64,000 nucleotides of DNA from UBA11606 sp964504305 (GCA_964504305.1 CAZDEB010000003.1:124001-188000); one strand, 5' to 3'; positions 1 to 8,730 are shown, numbered from the stretch's first letter. Program-made: numbers and translations. Notes: generated by a model not told the origin, from the letters alone.

Positions 1-1152
1 CCGGTTCCGATTTGGGCCGAGATGCGCGAAAAGTGTCCGATTGCTCATACCGACCGCCTCGGAGGGTCTTGGAACCCGACCCGATTCGACGATGTGCGGG
101 CCATGGCCAAGCTTGTGCCCGAGCTGTCGTCGCGTCAGGTGTTGGTGATGCCCCCTCCGCCGGGTGCGCCCGAAATGTCGCGTTACGAACAAGAGATCGC
201 CGCCGCTCCGATCACCGCTGATCCACCTATCCATTCTTGGACTCGCCGCATGCTGTTGCCGGCCTTTGCTCCCAAGAAAGTCACGCAGTACACCGAGTAC
301 ACCGAACAGCTTTGCCACGACCTCATCGATGGTTTCATCGACGCCGGACAGTGTGACGGAGCGGTCGACTACTCCCAGCAGATTCCCCCTCGGGTCATCG
401 CTCACATGATCGGGATCGACCCGGGAATGGCTGATCAGTTTGTGATCTGGGTCAACGGCGTGCTGGGCGAGGGTCTTCACGAACCCGAGCTGCGGCTGCG
501 TACGCGCGACGAATTGCTGGGTTTTATTGGCAACGAAGTGCAGGCTCGCGCCGAGGACCCCAAGGACGATCTGCTCACCGAGTTGTTGTTCATGGAACTC
601 GATCATCCCGAGGCCAACATCACACCCGCAGTGGTGGTTGGTATAACCAACTTGTTGATCGTTGCCGGCATCGACACCACCTGGAGCTCGATCGGCTCGG
701 CGCTGTGGCATCTCGGCACCACCCCGTCGGACCTCGAACGGTTGCGTACCGATCCCGACCTGCTTCCGGTCGCGGTCGAGGAGTTCCTACGTTTCTACGC
801 GCCGGTCACCATGGCGCGCATTGCCGACGTTGATGTCCAGGTCGGCGACGCATGTATCCATGCCGGCGACAAGGTCTTGATGAACTTCCCGGCCGCCAAC
901 CACGATCCGGAACACTTCGAGGATCCCGACACGTTCATTATCGATCGGGCCCGCAATCGCCATGTTGCGTTTGGTTCCGGGATTCATCGTTGCGCCGGCT
1001 CCAACCTGGCCCGCCTCGAGATGACCACCGCTCTCAAGGTATGGATCGAGCGCATCCCCAACTTCTGGGTCGACGACCGCGAGCCGATGAAATGGGCCGG
1101 TGGTCAGGTCCGTGGTCCGCGCGTTATGCCGATGTCGTTTGTCGCGAGCTAG
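1..1152 (+). CDS. Cytochrome P450, 5' end outside window
   Basis: The frame is open from base 1, and the residues before the first ATG (PVPIWAE) continue the family alignment, so the true start lies upstream. P450 landmarks are present in order: the I-helix oxygen-binding motif AGIDTT near visible residue 222, the ExxR motif EEFLRF near 260, and the heme-ligand loop FGSGIHRCAG with the axial Cys near 331. It is therefore a heme monooxygenase, probably soluble and fed by ferredoxin as in other actinobacterial P450s; the substrate cannot be read from the sequence. Its TAG stop shares the four bases CTAG with the stop of the convergent smpB. No redox partner gene is visible. Confidence 0.93.
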   Translation, partial: PVPIWAEMREKCPIAHTDRLGGSWNPTRFDDVRAMAKLVPELSSRQVLVMPPPPGAPEMSRYEQEIAAAPITADPPIHSWTRRMLLPAFAPKKVTQYTEYTEQLCHDLIDGFIDAGQCDGAVDYSQQIPPRVIAHMIGIDPGMADQFVIWVNGVLGEGLHEPELRLRTRDELLGFIGNEVQARAEDPKDDLLTELLFMELDHPEANITPAVVVGITNLLIVAGIDTTWSSIGSALWHLGTTPSDLERLRTDPDLLPVAVEEFLRFYAPVTMARIADVDVQVGDACIHAGDKVLMNFPAANHDPEHFEDPDTFIIDRARNRHVAFGSGIHRCAGSNLARLEMTTALKVWIERIPNFWVDDREPMKWAGGQVRGPRVMPMSFVAS

Positions 1153-1646
1153 TAGCGTTTGGCCGAACGGCCCGCCGCTCGCTGCGTTTCGCGTTCGGCG
1201 TCGCGTTTGGCGATGTCTTGACGGCGGTCGTGTTGTTTCTTGCCTCGGGCCAGAGCAAGGTCGACTTTGGCCCGGCCGCCTTTGAAGTAGATGGCCAGCG
1301 GGATCAGAGCCAGTTTTTCGCGGTCGACTCGGCTGCTCCACCGTTCGAGTTCGGCTCGGTGCACCAGCAGTTTCTTGCGCCGGTCGGTGTCGTGGGCGAA
1401 CGCCGCGGCCGAATGCGAATAGGCCGAGATGTGTAAACCTTGAAGCCATAGTTCGCCTTGGTAGAAGATGGCGTAGGCCTCTTGGAGCTGCACTTTGCTT
1501 TCGCGCAGCGATTTGACTTCGCTTCCCCTCAACACGATTCCGCATTCGAGATTGTCGAGGATGTCGTAGTCGCGGCGCGCCACACGGTTGGTCGCTACTG
1601 CGACCGCTCCTGCCGGGATGTCACGCTTCTTTTGCGACTTGGCCAT
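1149..1646 (-). CDS. smpB: SsrA-binding protein SmpB
   Basis: A 165-residue protein of normal SmpB length. It holds the OB-fold core (RRDYDILDNLECGIVLRGSE, then VKSLRESKVQLQEAYA) and a basic tail rich in Lys and Arg. SmpB binds tmRNA and brings it to stalled ribosomes for trans-translation. I place the start at the ATG beginning MAKSQKK; the longer open frame adds 19 residues unlike SmpB. A TACCGT hexamer sits 8 nt before this ATG. The tmRNA gene itself is not in the window. The 3' end overlaps the P450 stop by 4 nt. Confidence 0.96.
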   Translation of the reverse strand: MAKSQKKRDIPAGAVAVATNRVARRDYDILDNLECGIVLRGSEVKSLRESKVQLQEAYAIFYQGELWLQGLHISAYSHSAAAFAHDTDRRKKLLVHRAELERWSSRVDREKLALIPLAIYFKGGRAKVDLALARGKKQHDRRQDIAKRDAERETQRAAGRSAKRY

Positions 1647-1654
1647 GACCGGCC

Positions 1655-1660
1655 ACGGTA
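1655..1660 (-). promoter_or_regulatory. -10-like hexamer of smpB
   Basis: TACCGT on the minus strand, 8 nt before the smpB ATG. It fits the TAnnnT-plus-start pattern seen across this window. Confidence 0.4.
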
Positions 1661-1672
1661 CCGGGTCACCGG

Positions 1673-1678
1673 TAGCGT
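1673..1678 (+). promoter_or_regulatory. -10-like hexamer of the JAMM gene
   Basis: TAGCGT, 6 nt before the GTG start. No Shine-Dalgarno lies between them, which suggests a leaderless transcript. Confidence 0.4.
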
Positions 1679-1684
1679 GCGCGT

Positions 1685-2086
1685 GTGATTTCGATCGCTC
1701 CAACCGCTCGCTCCAACTTGGTCGATCATTGTCGAGCCGAGCTGCCCAACGAGGCGTGCGGTCTGCTCATCGGGAACGCCGAGGACCAACGCATTGATCG
1801 TTTCGTGCCGCTGACCAACGTGGCTGCCTCACCCACCCGATTTGTGTTCGACGGGGCCGAGCAGCTCGCGGCCGAACGCCACGCGGAAGACGCCGGCCAG
1901 ACAATTGTGGGAGTCGCTCACTCGCACCCCGAGGGCGACAACGCGCCGTCGGCGGTCGACGTTGGTGATGCCAAACGTTTCGACCCGTTCGGGGTGTGGT
2001 GGCATCTGGTGGTTTCGCCCCGGTCGGGTTCGGTGCGGGCGTTTCGGATCGGCCCCGAAACCGTGGTCGAGTTGGACCTGGCTTAG
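1685..2086 (+). CDS. JAMM/MPN+ metallopeptidase (M67 family)
   Basis: A 133-residue single-domain protein with the complete JAMM zinc site: Glu23 in ELPNEACGLLIG, then H79-S-H81, seven residues, Ser89, two residues, Asp92. This is the metal-dependent isopeptidase fold. Bacterial members cleave ubiquitin-like modifiers; the mycobacterial Mec protein releases cysteine from the sulfur carrier CysO. No CysO-like or CysM-like gene is present nearby, so the substrate is open. The start is GTG, divergent from smpB. The last four bases overlap the stop of the convergent tadG-like gene. Confidence 0.88.
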   Translation: MISIAPTARSNLVDHCRAELPNEACGLLIGNAEDQRIDRFVPLTNVAASPTRFVFDGAEQLAAERHAEDAGQTIVGVAHSHPEGDNAPSAVDVGDAKRFDPFGVWWHLVVSPRSGSVRAFRIGPETVVELDLA

Positions 2087-2523
2087 CCGAGAACCGTCGC
2101 CGATCGAGTCCGGGTGATGGTGGTCGAGCTGAGGTTGCCCGGCAGCGCGGGGGCGATGATGAAATCGACCCGAAGCTGAAGGGTCACGGTCACCACCGGT
2201 GGTTGACCGGACGCTTGGGCGATATCTACGGCTATAACGCGGGCCGATGGCAGCTCGCTCAAGGCAACCGAGTCGGCGACGATCGTTTGAGCACGGCTCG
2301 GGTTGATCGCGATCGAGCCGTTGTTTCGGAGGGCGGCGATGTCGAGCGCGGCGAGCGCGTCGTTGGCCGCCGACGACGCAACCGCGTCGAGTTCGCGCCC
2401 CCGCACCTGGCTTAGCGAGATGTCGATGGTGATGGCGCCGAGAATTACCATGATCAACATGGCGGCCGGAAACAACAACAGCACCGTTCCCCGCTCGTTC
2501 GCGGGCCCTGGTTGGGCTAGCAC
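2083..2523 (-). CDS. TadG-like pilus assembly protein
   Basis: A 146-residue protein beginning with a short polar stretch (ANERGTV) followed by one hydrophobic helix of about 20 residues. After it comes the ISLSQVRGRELDAVASSAANDA segment typical of putative Flp pilus-assembly TadE/G-like proteins, then a beta-rich extracytoplasmic part. It is the last gene of the leftward tad operon and overlaps the upstream tadE-like gene by 7 nt, so it is probably translated by coupling. It likely forms a pseudopilin or envelope-anchoring component. It is shorter than full TadG proteins with a C-terminal VWA domain. Confidence 0.78.
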   Translation of the reverse strand: MLAQPGPANERGTVLLLFPAAMLIMVILGAITIDISLSQVRGRELDAVASSAANDALAALDIAALRNNGSIAINPSRAQTIVADSVALSELPSARVIAVDIAQASGQPPVVTVTLQLRVDFIIAPALPGNLSSTTITRTRSATVLG

Positions 2524-2972
2524 TGGGCTGGTCCTGGAAGGCCGCTACGGAACGGGTCGATGAGTTCGGTGTGGGTTGATTGCACCGCGGCGAGTTGTCC
2601 AAAGCCGCCGAGGAAGGGGATGGCCAGGGCGGGCACTTGGTAGCTGACGGTGATCCGTACGCGTCCGCACCGGGAGAAACCGGTAGGCAGAACCGGGTCC
2701 GCGATAGTCGAGCGTGGCCCGCCGCGCCCGTACGAGTCGAGCGATTCGGTGGCCCGCAGTCGGGCCGTGGCGACGCCGGTGGCGATATCGGGGGCTTCGA
2801 CGAACGCACGAGTTGCTTCGCGGGCCGCGCTTGTGACGGCGAGCTTGGCGTCGATTACTCCCCAGACGTTGGCGAACAGCAAGGTCACGGCGACAAAGAT
2901 CAAAAAGCCGAACGGCAACACTTCGATCCCGCCGACTTGGCCGCCGTCGCCCTTGCACGGTCGAGCGATCAT
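2517..2972 (-). CDS. TadE-like minor pilin
   Basis: A protein of about 151 residues with a single N-terminal membrane helix (GFLIFVAVTLLFANVWG) followed by AKLAVTSAAREATRAFVEA, the usual TadE pattern of a helix running into Ala/Arg-rich sequence. I chose the ATG at 2972 because it overlaps the preceding stop as ATGA, like other joints of this operon; an ATG two codons upstream is also possible. TadE-like proteins are processed pseudopilins of the tight-adherence secretion machine. Confidence 0.8.
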   Translation of the reverse strand: MIARPCKGDGGQVGGIEVLPFGFLIFVAVTLLFANVWGVIDAKLAVTSAAREATRAFVEAPDIATGVATARLRATESLDSYGRGGPRSTIADPVLPTGFSRCGRVRITVSYQVPALAIPFLGGFGQLAAVQSTHTELIDPFRSGLPGPAQC

Positions 2973-3382
2973 CGCCATCCCTCGACCCGGACAACGATCG
3001 TGCGATCAAGGTGTCCCAGCGACAAGAGCCCGGCCATTCGTGGCGGAAGAATCGTTGGATGGTTGGCGACGATCCGAACCGATACGGCATCGGGATCGGT
3101 GCAAGTCCATTCGAGCTGTGCGTATCCGGCCCGTCCGTATTGGCCGAGGGTTTCGACGAACAACCCATCGGCCGCGGCCGTGGCGCCGCACCGGTCGGCG
3201 GACGCGTTGTAACCGGCGACGGTGGTCGCTGCTTCTCGAGCCGCGGACGTGACCATCGATGTGGCGTACAGGTTGAAGAGGATTTGCACGGCCGCGATCA
3301 TCAACAGCAAGAACACGAGGAAGGCCGCGCTGAGGCCGACCATCCCGGTGCCTCGGTCGCCGATGAGACGAGGGTGACTCAC
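2969..3382 (-). CDS. TadE-like minor pilin
   Basis: A protein of about 137 residues. The N-terminus IGDRGTGMVGLSAAFLVFLL is a pilin-type helix preceded by Arg-Gly, followed by LYATSMVTSAAREAATTVAG as in TadE proteins. The longer open frame adds 27 very basic residues. I prefer the GTG at 3382 because it overlaps the stop of the upstream gene as GTGA. It is the second of two tandem TadE-like genes, a common arrangement in actinobacterial tad loci. Confidence 0.8.
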   Translation of the reverse strand: MSHPRLIGDRGTGMVGLSAAFLVFLLLMIAAVQILFNLYATSMVTSAAREAATTVAGYNASADRCGATAAADGLFVETLGQYGRAGYAQLEWTCTDPDAVSVRIVANHPTILPPRMAGLLSLGHLDRTIVVRVEGWR

Positions 3383-3612
3383 CCGCCGGCGGTGCCGATG
3401 CGGTTTACTTCGCCTTCGATGCTCGTTTCGGCGTTGCCCCAGATGCGGTCGAACGCGACCCACATCGCTGCGCCGATGAATGCGGTTATCAGTACGGCAA
3501 TGGCGGTGCTGATAACTCCTTCGCCTCGATCGCTGACCATGCGGCCGGTGCGTCGGTTGACGGCGCTGACCAGCATTTGAATTTCCATCCAGGTTTGGGT
3601 GGTGATGCTCAT
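3379..3612 (-). CDS. Small pilin-like protein of the tad operon
   Basis: 77 residues with a good Shine-Dalgarno (AGAGGAG) before the ATG. A polar leader of about 30 residues ends in DRGEG and is followed by one hydrophobic helix (VISTAIAVLITAFIGAAMW) and a short acidic tail. Size and layout match Flp-type major pilins, and the place between tadC and tadE is where such a gene would sit. The canonical Glu at +5 with its Tyr is absent, so this is a divergent pilin or a pilin-like membrane peptide. A pilin with the classical signature is encoded at 14702. Confidence 0.7.
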   Translation of the reverse strand: MSITTQTWMEIQMLVSAVNRRTGRMVSDRGEGVISTAIAVLITAFIGAAMWVAFDRIWGNAETSIEGEVNRIGTAGG

Positions 3613-3646
3613 TTTGTGCTCCTCTTTCGAGATCTTTGATGGTTGG

Positions 3647-4549
3647 TTAGGCGCCGAACAATGTGAGTGCGTCGATGAAGGGCACCCCCATCAACAAAAC
3701 GCCAGGGATGAGCGCCGCGACGGTCACAGGAATCCAGACCTGTTGGTTGCGGCGTTCTATCGATTCGATGAGTTCGCGTTGTACTTCCCGGCGAACTGAG
3801 CGGGCCTCGTCGGAGATAAGCCGGCCGAGGTCGGCGGCTTCTCGGTTGAGGGCGAGAACGGAGATCAGACGATCGAGACTGTCGACATCGGCAAGAGTTC
3901 CCCACTCTCGCAGGGCGTCGACCTCTGATAGTCCTTGGCGCATGCGTTGGATTACTCGGGCTAGGTCGGCCGAGCACGCTCCGGTGCCCCGAGACGACAC
4001 GCGGGCGAGAGCGGCTCCGAGCGACCAACCGGCCGACGTGAGCATTCCGAGTTGTTCGGCGACGACCGGAAGCTCCAGAAACAGACGCCGTTGCCGTGCT
4101 GTCGAGGCCGCTACGACTTGTTGTTCCAAGAGAAGAAACGTCAGGATCGGAGCTCCTAGAACCACCAGCATCGCTAGAGCGGCCGGTGCCGCGAAGGCAA
4201 CCGTGCCGAGCACGGCCAGCCCGAACACCGCGCTGGCCCAGCTGAGTTGACGCATCCGAAACGTGGTGACGTCGAGCGGCGAATGGATCCGTCGCAGGCG
4301 GGTGCCGAGCTCTTCGCTGACCCCGAATAGTTTGGCGAGCTTTTCGCCCACCGAATGCGACAGTGGCGCGATGACTTCGCGAAACGAGGCAACCGACAGC
4401 ACGCCGAGATGACCGGAACGGGTGCCGACCGGAGCGAACGGGCTCAGCCGATCGGCCAACGAGGGACGGCGAAACCAACGTAACTCCGAGAGGACGAGGG
4501 TCAACCCGACAAATCCCACCAGGGCGCACAGAACAAGGGCACGACTCAT
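3647..4549 (-). CDS. tadC: TadC, type II secretion F-domain inner-membrane protein
   Basis: A 300-residue protein with the T2SSF (GspF-like) domain: hydrophobic segments at the N-terminus (ALVLCALVGFVGLTLVL), in the middle (VLGTVAFAAPAALAMLVVLGA) and at the C-terminus (VTVAALIPGVLLMGVPFI), plus a cytoplasmic helical region containing VAEQLGMLTSAGWSLGAALA. It forms the inner-membrane platform with TadB for Flp pilus assembly. The start is the ATG overlapping the tadB stop (TGATG); the longer frame adds 20 unlikely residues. Confidence 0.88.
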   Translation of the reverse strand: MSRALVLCALVGFVGLTLVLSELRWFRRPSLADRLSPFAPVGTRSGHLGVLSVASFREVIAPLSHSVGEKLAKLFGVSEELGTRLRRIHSPLDVTTFRMRQLSWASAVFGLAVLGTVAFAAPAALAMLVVLGAPILTFLLLEQQVVAASTARQRRLFLELPVVAEQLGMLTSAGWSLGAALARVSSRGTGACSADLARVIQRMRQGLSEVDALREWGTLADVDSLDRLISVLALNREAADLGRLISDEARSVRREVQRELIESIERRNQQVWIPVTVAALIPGVLLMGVPFIDALTLFGA

Positions 4550-5433
4550 CAGCGAAACACCCGGTCCTGCTCTGGCAGGCGCATAACGGCGCCGGCCCAT
4601 GTCCAGCATCCAATTACCATCAACAAGGCGACGAGCACGACGCCTTGCCCGACTGCTGTTTGGTAGGCGGCGCGGCCGTTGCCGATCGACATTCCGGCCA
4701 GCGCCATTCCTGCGGGGACAGCCAGAACGAATACGCGTGCAAAGCGGGCACCAGCCTGACGAGATCGGGCGTCTTTGCGTCCCTGCACATCGCTCAGGCG
4801 ATCGTCGGCGAGGGCTTCGAGGCGACGGTCCAAGTCGCCGCCGCCCAACTCGTGGGCGATGAGCAGCGTCTCACACGCCATGTCGGCAGTGGGATCCGAG
4901 AGCCGGTCTTTCAGGACTTGGATGGTCTGAACAAAGTCGGTCGTAAGGAGCCACTCGCGGTGCGCAGCCTCGAACGCCGGCTGCAGTTCTTCGGGACCGC
5001 GGCGTCCGACATCGAAAATTGCATGGGGGATCGAGCGGCCCATCGAACTGGTTTGCACGCGGATTTCTTCGATCATCCGGGGCCAAGCTTCTTGCGCCCG
5101 TTGGCGACGGGTCTGGCGGCGCAAGCGGTACGAGGCAACCGGAAACGACGCCGCGAACGAGCCGAGCACCAGGGCCGGGAACGGGCCGCCGAAGATGGCA
5201 AAGCCGACTACCGCTCCAAGGACAAACAACATGGCGACAACGGCAAAGAACTCGCGCGGGTCGACTTCTTCGAGGCCGGCCTGGTTGAGCCAAGCTCTCA
5301 GATCGTGGCGGCGGCGTTCTGGTTGGGCTTCGAGCCGAGGCCCAAATCCCAATCCGTTCCAGCGGTACGCCAGGGCGGTGTAGAGCCAATAGACGCCAAG
5401 GGCGGCGCTCAGAGAAACGACGAGTGCGGTCAC
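4549..5433 (-). CDS. tadB: TadB, type II secretion F-domain inner-membrane protein
   Basis: A 294-residue T2SSF protein. It has an N-terminal membrane segment, a basic linker, a central hydrophobic pair (FFAVVAMLFVLGAVVGFAIF and the following stretch), a cytoplasmic helical domain (WPRMIEEIRVQTSSMGRSIP; LLIAHELGGGDLDRRLEALA) and two C-terminal helices. It is the partner of TadC in the inner-membrane platform. Its GTG start overlaps the tadA stop as GTGA. Confidence 0.88.
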   Translation of the reverse strand: MTALVVSLSAALGVYWLYTALAYRWNGLGFGPRLEAQPERRRHDLRAWLNQAGLEEVDPREFFAVVAMLFVLGAVVGFAIFGGPFPALVLGSFAASFPVASYRLRRQTRRQRAQEAWPRMIEEIRVQTSSMGRSIPHAIFDVGRRGPEELQPAFEAAHREWLLTTDFVQTIQVLKDRLSDPTADMACETLLIAHELGGGDLDRRLEALADDRLSDVQGRKDARSRQAGARFARVFVLAVPAGMALAGMSIGNGRAAYQTAVGQGVVLVALLMVIGCWTWAGAVMRLPEQDRVFR

Positions 5434-6731
5434 GATGCCCCCAGCGCGCCGACGGTTTCGTGCAGGTCGATCCCGGCATCGGCGAACGAACGACCAACCC
5501 TGGTTGGTAGGTCACCGGACCATTCGAGGTTTCCGTCAACGCCCGACCGGACGAACACATCGGTTGCGGTGAAGTTTGTGGCCTCGGCTCCTGCGGCGCT
5601 GTCTTCTACGCAAACGATCGACCCGACTCGCGGTCCATCGGCCGTGCGCACACAATGAACAACAACGTCCACCGCTTCGCTCACCAAACTGTTGAGTGCC
5701 GACATGGGCAACTCGTTGCTGGTGTCAGATAGTTGGCAGATGAAGCGCAGACGGGTCAGGGCCTGTCGGGCCGAGCCCGCATGAATCGTGGTGAACCCTT
5801 TGACACCCGACGACAAGGTCAGCAGCAGCGGTAGCGCTTCTCGGTCTCGGACTTCGCCCACGATGGCCACGTCGGGGGCCATACGCAAGAACCCGGCGAC
5901 AAGACGGCGTAGGTCGACTTCGGGGCGATCCGACCGGGCCGCACGGGTCTGCATGCTGGCAACGTTGGGGAGCGGGATGTCGGCCTCGAACACTTCTTCA
6001 GCCACGACAACGCGAAGCCCGGGATCTAGTTCGGCCGCGCAACAGTTGAGCATTGTTGTTTTGCCCGCACCGGGAGCCCCGGCGAACACGATCGTTTGGC
6101 GGGCCTTGACACAGCTCCGCAGAAACGTTGCCGCTTGGCTGGTCAGCATGCCGCGGTCGACAAGTTCTTCGAGGCTGCGAAAGGTCACGCCGGTGAACTT
6201 GCGGATGTTGACCATCACGTGACCACCGCGCGCTACGTCGCCATGGACAATGTGGAGTCGGGCCCCGTCGTCGAGTTGGGCGTCTTGAAGCCCTTCGCTC
6301 GGGTCGAGTTTGCGATGAGCGGTCGACGCGTCGTCAAGAATCTTGGTAAGCGTGCGGATCACGTGCTCGTCGTCGTGAAACACCTCGTCGTGGTAGCCGC
6401 TCGGACCGCTATGGCGCTTCACGAAGATCGCGTCGGGCGCGTTGATCATCACTTCCCAAACGTCGTTGTCGTCCAGCAGCGGCCCGAGGGGCCCGTAGCC
6501 AACGAGGTTGCGCATCGCTCGTTCGGTCACCAGGTCGGCATCGTTGAGGGGGTAGTCGCGTGTGCCCAGGCGGAACTCGTCGTTCCAGCGCGAGATTTCG
6601 TCGCAAACCAGGTCGTGCAAGATGGCTTGACTGGCGGCGTGGTCGAGATCGATGGCGTCGTCTTTGGCTCGCTGCTGAACGCGTTGTTCGATTTCGGCGA
6701 GTGGGGTAGAGGGACTGTCGATGATGCTCAT
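5430..6731 (-). CDS. tadA: TadA/CpaF pilus assembly ATPase
   Basis: A 433-residue VirB11/CpaF-type secretion ATPase. The N-terminal domain has the GYGPLGPLL and DVWEVMINAPD motifs. The Walker A is GAPGAGKTT (residues 218-226), followed by VVVAEEVFEADIPLPNV, and the Walker B region is DVAIVGEVRDREALPLL, then the GFTTIHAGSARQAL His box. It powers Flp pilus assembly on the cytoplasmic face of TadB/TadC. The start is the ATG overlapping the tadZ stop (ATGA); six upstream residues in the open frame are rejected. Confidence 0.95.
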   Translation of the reverse strand: MSIIDSPSTPLAEIEQRVQQRAKDDAIDLDHAASQAILHDLVCDEISRWNDEFRLGTRDYPLNDADLVTERAMRNLVGYGPLGPLLDDNDVWEVMINAPDAIFVKRHSGPSGYHDEVFHDDEHVIRTLTKILDDASTAHRKLDPSEGLQDAQLDDGARLHIVHGDVARGGHVMVNIRKFTGVTFRSLEELVDRGMLTSQAATFLRSCVKARQTIVFAGAPGAGKTTMLNCCAAELDPGLRVVVAEEVFEADIPLPNVASMQTRAARSDRPEVDLRRLVAGFLRMAPDVAIVGEVRDREALPLLLTLSSGVKGFTTIHAGSARQALTRLRFICQLSDTSNELPMSALNSLVSEAVDVVVHCVRTADGPRVGSIVCVEDSAAGAEATNFTATDVFVRSGVDGNLEWSGDLPTRVGRSFADAGIDLHETVGALGAS

Positions 6732-8014
6732 TCGGAGTCCTGCGTCCATGACCCGAGCGAACCCGGCACCACCGCCAACGGTTCGGCAATCACCGCGGAA
6801 AGACGACGGGGGATGCGATCGAGCCGGGCCTGCACCTCGGCGTATAGAGATTTGCCGAGCGATGGCGGAAGCGGTACACCGTCGCGTAGCGCCATCTCGA
6901 GGTCGCGTCGTTGCGGCACCAGCACGGCCGGATTCGCGTTGTCTTCGACGCTGGCCAGCTTGGCCAGGGCATCGGCAGATTCGGCGCGGCGGCGTCGTGA
7001 CCTTGGGACACGATTGACAACCGGCACCAGTCGCTCGGCGTCGATTCCGAAGGCTGTCAGCTCTCGTAGGTTGCGGGCCAGACTGTGAATGCCCTTGGTG
7101 GTCGCGGTTCCGACCACAATCACGAGGTCGGCTTGCCTCAGCGTTGTACGAGACAAGCTATTGCGGTCCTCCACGTCGATGGACCCGGTCTCTTCCTCGC
7201 CCTCGATATCGATGTCGACATCAGCAACGACCACGCGGTAAGCCCGAAGTAGCGCGTCGATGGAGGCTTCGAGAGCCCGAGGGCGTAGCACAGTCCAGTC
7301 GCGATGGCGCCGCAGGCCGAGCAAGAGGTGATAGCCGCGATCGGGGACATCGAACACCAAGTCGCGGACGTCGGCGATGCTCAGGCGCCCCCGTCGGTGA
7401 GCCTCGGTCAGTTCCTGCAGACCGGGAATGACCTCTTGGGTGTCGTGAAGCATCGCAAGATCAGCGTTGAGGGCGAGGTCGGCCAAGGCCACCAGCCCTC
7501 GGTTGCTGGCGTCGGCGCCAATGGCCTGAGCCAGCGCCATCGCCGCCGTTGACGAACCGGTTCCGCCGGCGCCGGTCACTGCTACCAATCGACCGCGCCA
7601 ACCAATATCGGGTTCGACAACGTCGGTGGCGATGGTGGGAGCCACTCGGCTGATCGGAGGTGCGTATTCGTCGAGCGCGGCCATGAGATCGGCTCGCTCG
7701 AACTGGGCCGGTAGGTGGCCGCTGACCCCGAGTTCGCGCCAGTCGCGGTTGGTCATGGCATCGACCACGATCACCGCCGCGCCGGTTGTGACCGTGGTGT
7801 CGATCAGGTCGCGGTCGAGTCCGCCGACGTCGCCGCCCACCAGCAACGCCGAGAATGATCGTCCGCCCGACAATCTGGCTCGCACTTCGTCGGGCGATAC
7901 GCACTTGACGAAGTCGACGGGCACCGCGGCGGCCGTTGACCAGCGGGCCAGTTCGCTGAACCACGCAGCGCGTGGGTGAGCGAGTCCGAGCACTACCCAA
8001 CGATCTTCGTTCAT
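6728..8014 (-). CDS. tadZ: TadZ/CpaE-like pilus localization ATPase
   Basis: A 428-residue protein with a receiver-like N-terminal half (about 1-125) and a MinD/ParA-like ATPase C-terminal half. The nucleotide loop reads TGAGGTGSST at about residues 147-156, so the Lys of the usual deviant Walker A (KGGxGK) is missing. Later segments (GLVALADLALNADLAMLHDT; ADLVIVVGTATTKGIHSLARN) match the CpaE/TadZ fold. The family places the Tad machine at a cell pole or site. It overlaps both neighbours by 4 nt. ATP hydrolysis may be weak or absent; that is inference from the loop. Confidence 0.85.
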   Translation of the reverse strand: MNEDRWVVLGLAHPRAAWFSELARWSTAAAVPVDFVKCVSPDEVRARLSGGRSFSALLVGGDVGGLDRDLIDTTVTTGAAVIVVDAMTNRDWRELGVSGHLPAQFERADLMAALDEYAPPISRVAPTIATDVVEPDIGWRGRLVAVTGAGGTGSSTAAMALAQAIGADASNRGLVALADLALNADLAMLHDTQEVIPGLQELTEAHRRGRLSIADVRDLVFDVPDRGYHLLLGLRRHRDWTVLRPRALEASIDALLRAYRVVVADVDIDIEGEEETGSIDVEDRNSLSRTTLRQADLVIVVGTATTKGIHSLARNLRELTAFGIDAERLVPVVNRVPRSRRRRAESADALAKLASVEDNANPAVLVPQRRDLEMALRDGVPLPPSLGKSLYAEVQARLDRIPRRLSAVIAEPLAVVPGSLGSWTQDSE

Positions 8015-8730
8015 CGGACCGGCTCCAGCTTGGTGCTGACTGTTGCTGGGAAGACATCGTCGAGAGCTCGGGTGGATCGCACGATCGTGATGTCGGCCAC
8101 CTGGGTGAGATGGGCGATTTCCATCACTACGGCGGGGTCATCGACGCCAAGAGTCAGAACCCCTCGACCGCTCGACCCGAGCTGGTCCGGGGTTGTGTCG
8201 ATGGCCAGCACTACTGCGTCCTCGACCGCCAGGCTGGTGGTGTCGGCGATAGTCGCCAAAATCGTGACGCGATCGCCGGCCAGCAGCGTCGGCGGGGTGC
8301 GATCGAGAGGAATCCCGAAACTGATCTCGTGGATCTGGCCCATGGCCGTGCCGTCGAGCATGGGGGCGGCGCTGAAGTCGGCAGTGGTGAGCAGCTCGCC
8401 CGGTCGGATATCACGCAATGCCGTGGCCCCTTGGAGGCCCTCGGTCGAGTTGAGCGCGGTAGCGGCGAGTTGGGGGCTGAGAGTCATCAGCTGAGCCTCG
8501 ACCGATGTGAGCGACACCGATTCACCCACCGAAATCGCCGAGGTGGACACGAGATAGTGAGTAACCGGTCCGTCGGTACCGCGTTGGGTTGCGGCGAACG
8601 CGCCCAAGGCCGCGAGCGTCACGAGAAGGGCCCCGATCAACGCTCGACTGTTGGGCAGCGATCGCCGACCAGTGAGCACTCGCAGTGGATTGGGGCGTGA
8701 ACTGTCGCCATCGGTGATCGGTATTGCCAT
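8011..8730 (-). CDS. cpaB: CpaB-like SAF-domain protein of the tad operon
   Basis: A 239-residue protein: a basic N-terminus, one membrane helix (ALIGALLVTLAALGAFAA), then a SAF-type domain (VSTSAISVGESVSLTSVEAQ; RDIRPGELLTTADFSAAP) and a C-terminal beta-rich part with LLAGDRVTILATI. CpaB/RcpC proteins sit in the periplasmic or cell-wall space of tad systems. This is the first gene of the operon; a GGGAG Shine-Dalgarno precedes the ATG at 8730, so I reject 13 extra upstream residues. It is divergent from the HTH gene at 8833. Confidence 0.82.
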   Translation of the reverse strand: MAIPITDGDSSRPNPLRVLTGRRSLPNSRALIGALLVTLAALGAFAATQRGTDGPVTHYLVSTSAISVGESVSLTSVEAQLMTLSPQLAATALNSTEGLQGATALRDIRPGELLTTADFSAAPMLDGTAMGQIHEISFGIPLDRTPPTLLAGDRVTILATIADTTSLAVEDAVVLAIDTTPDQLGSSGRGVLTLGVDDPAVVMEIAHLTQVADITIVRSTRALDDVFPATVSTKLEPVR

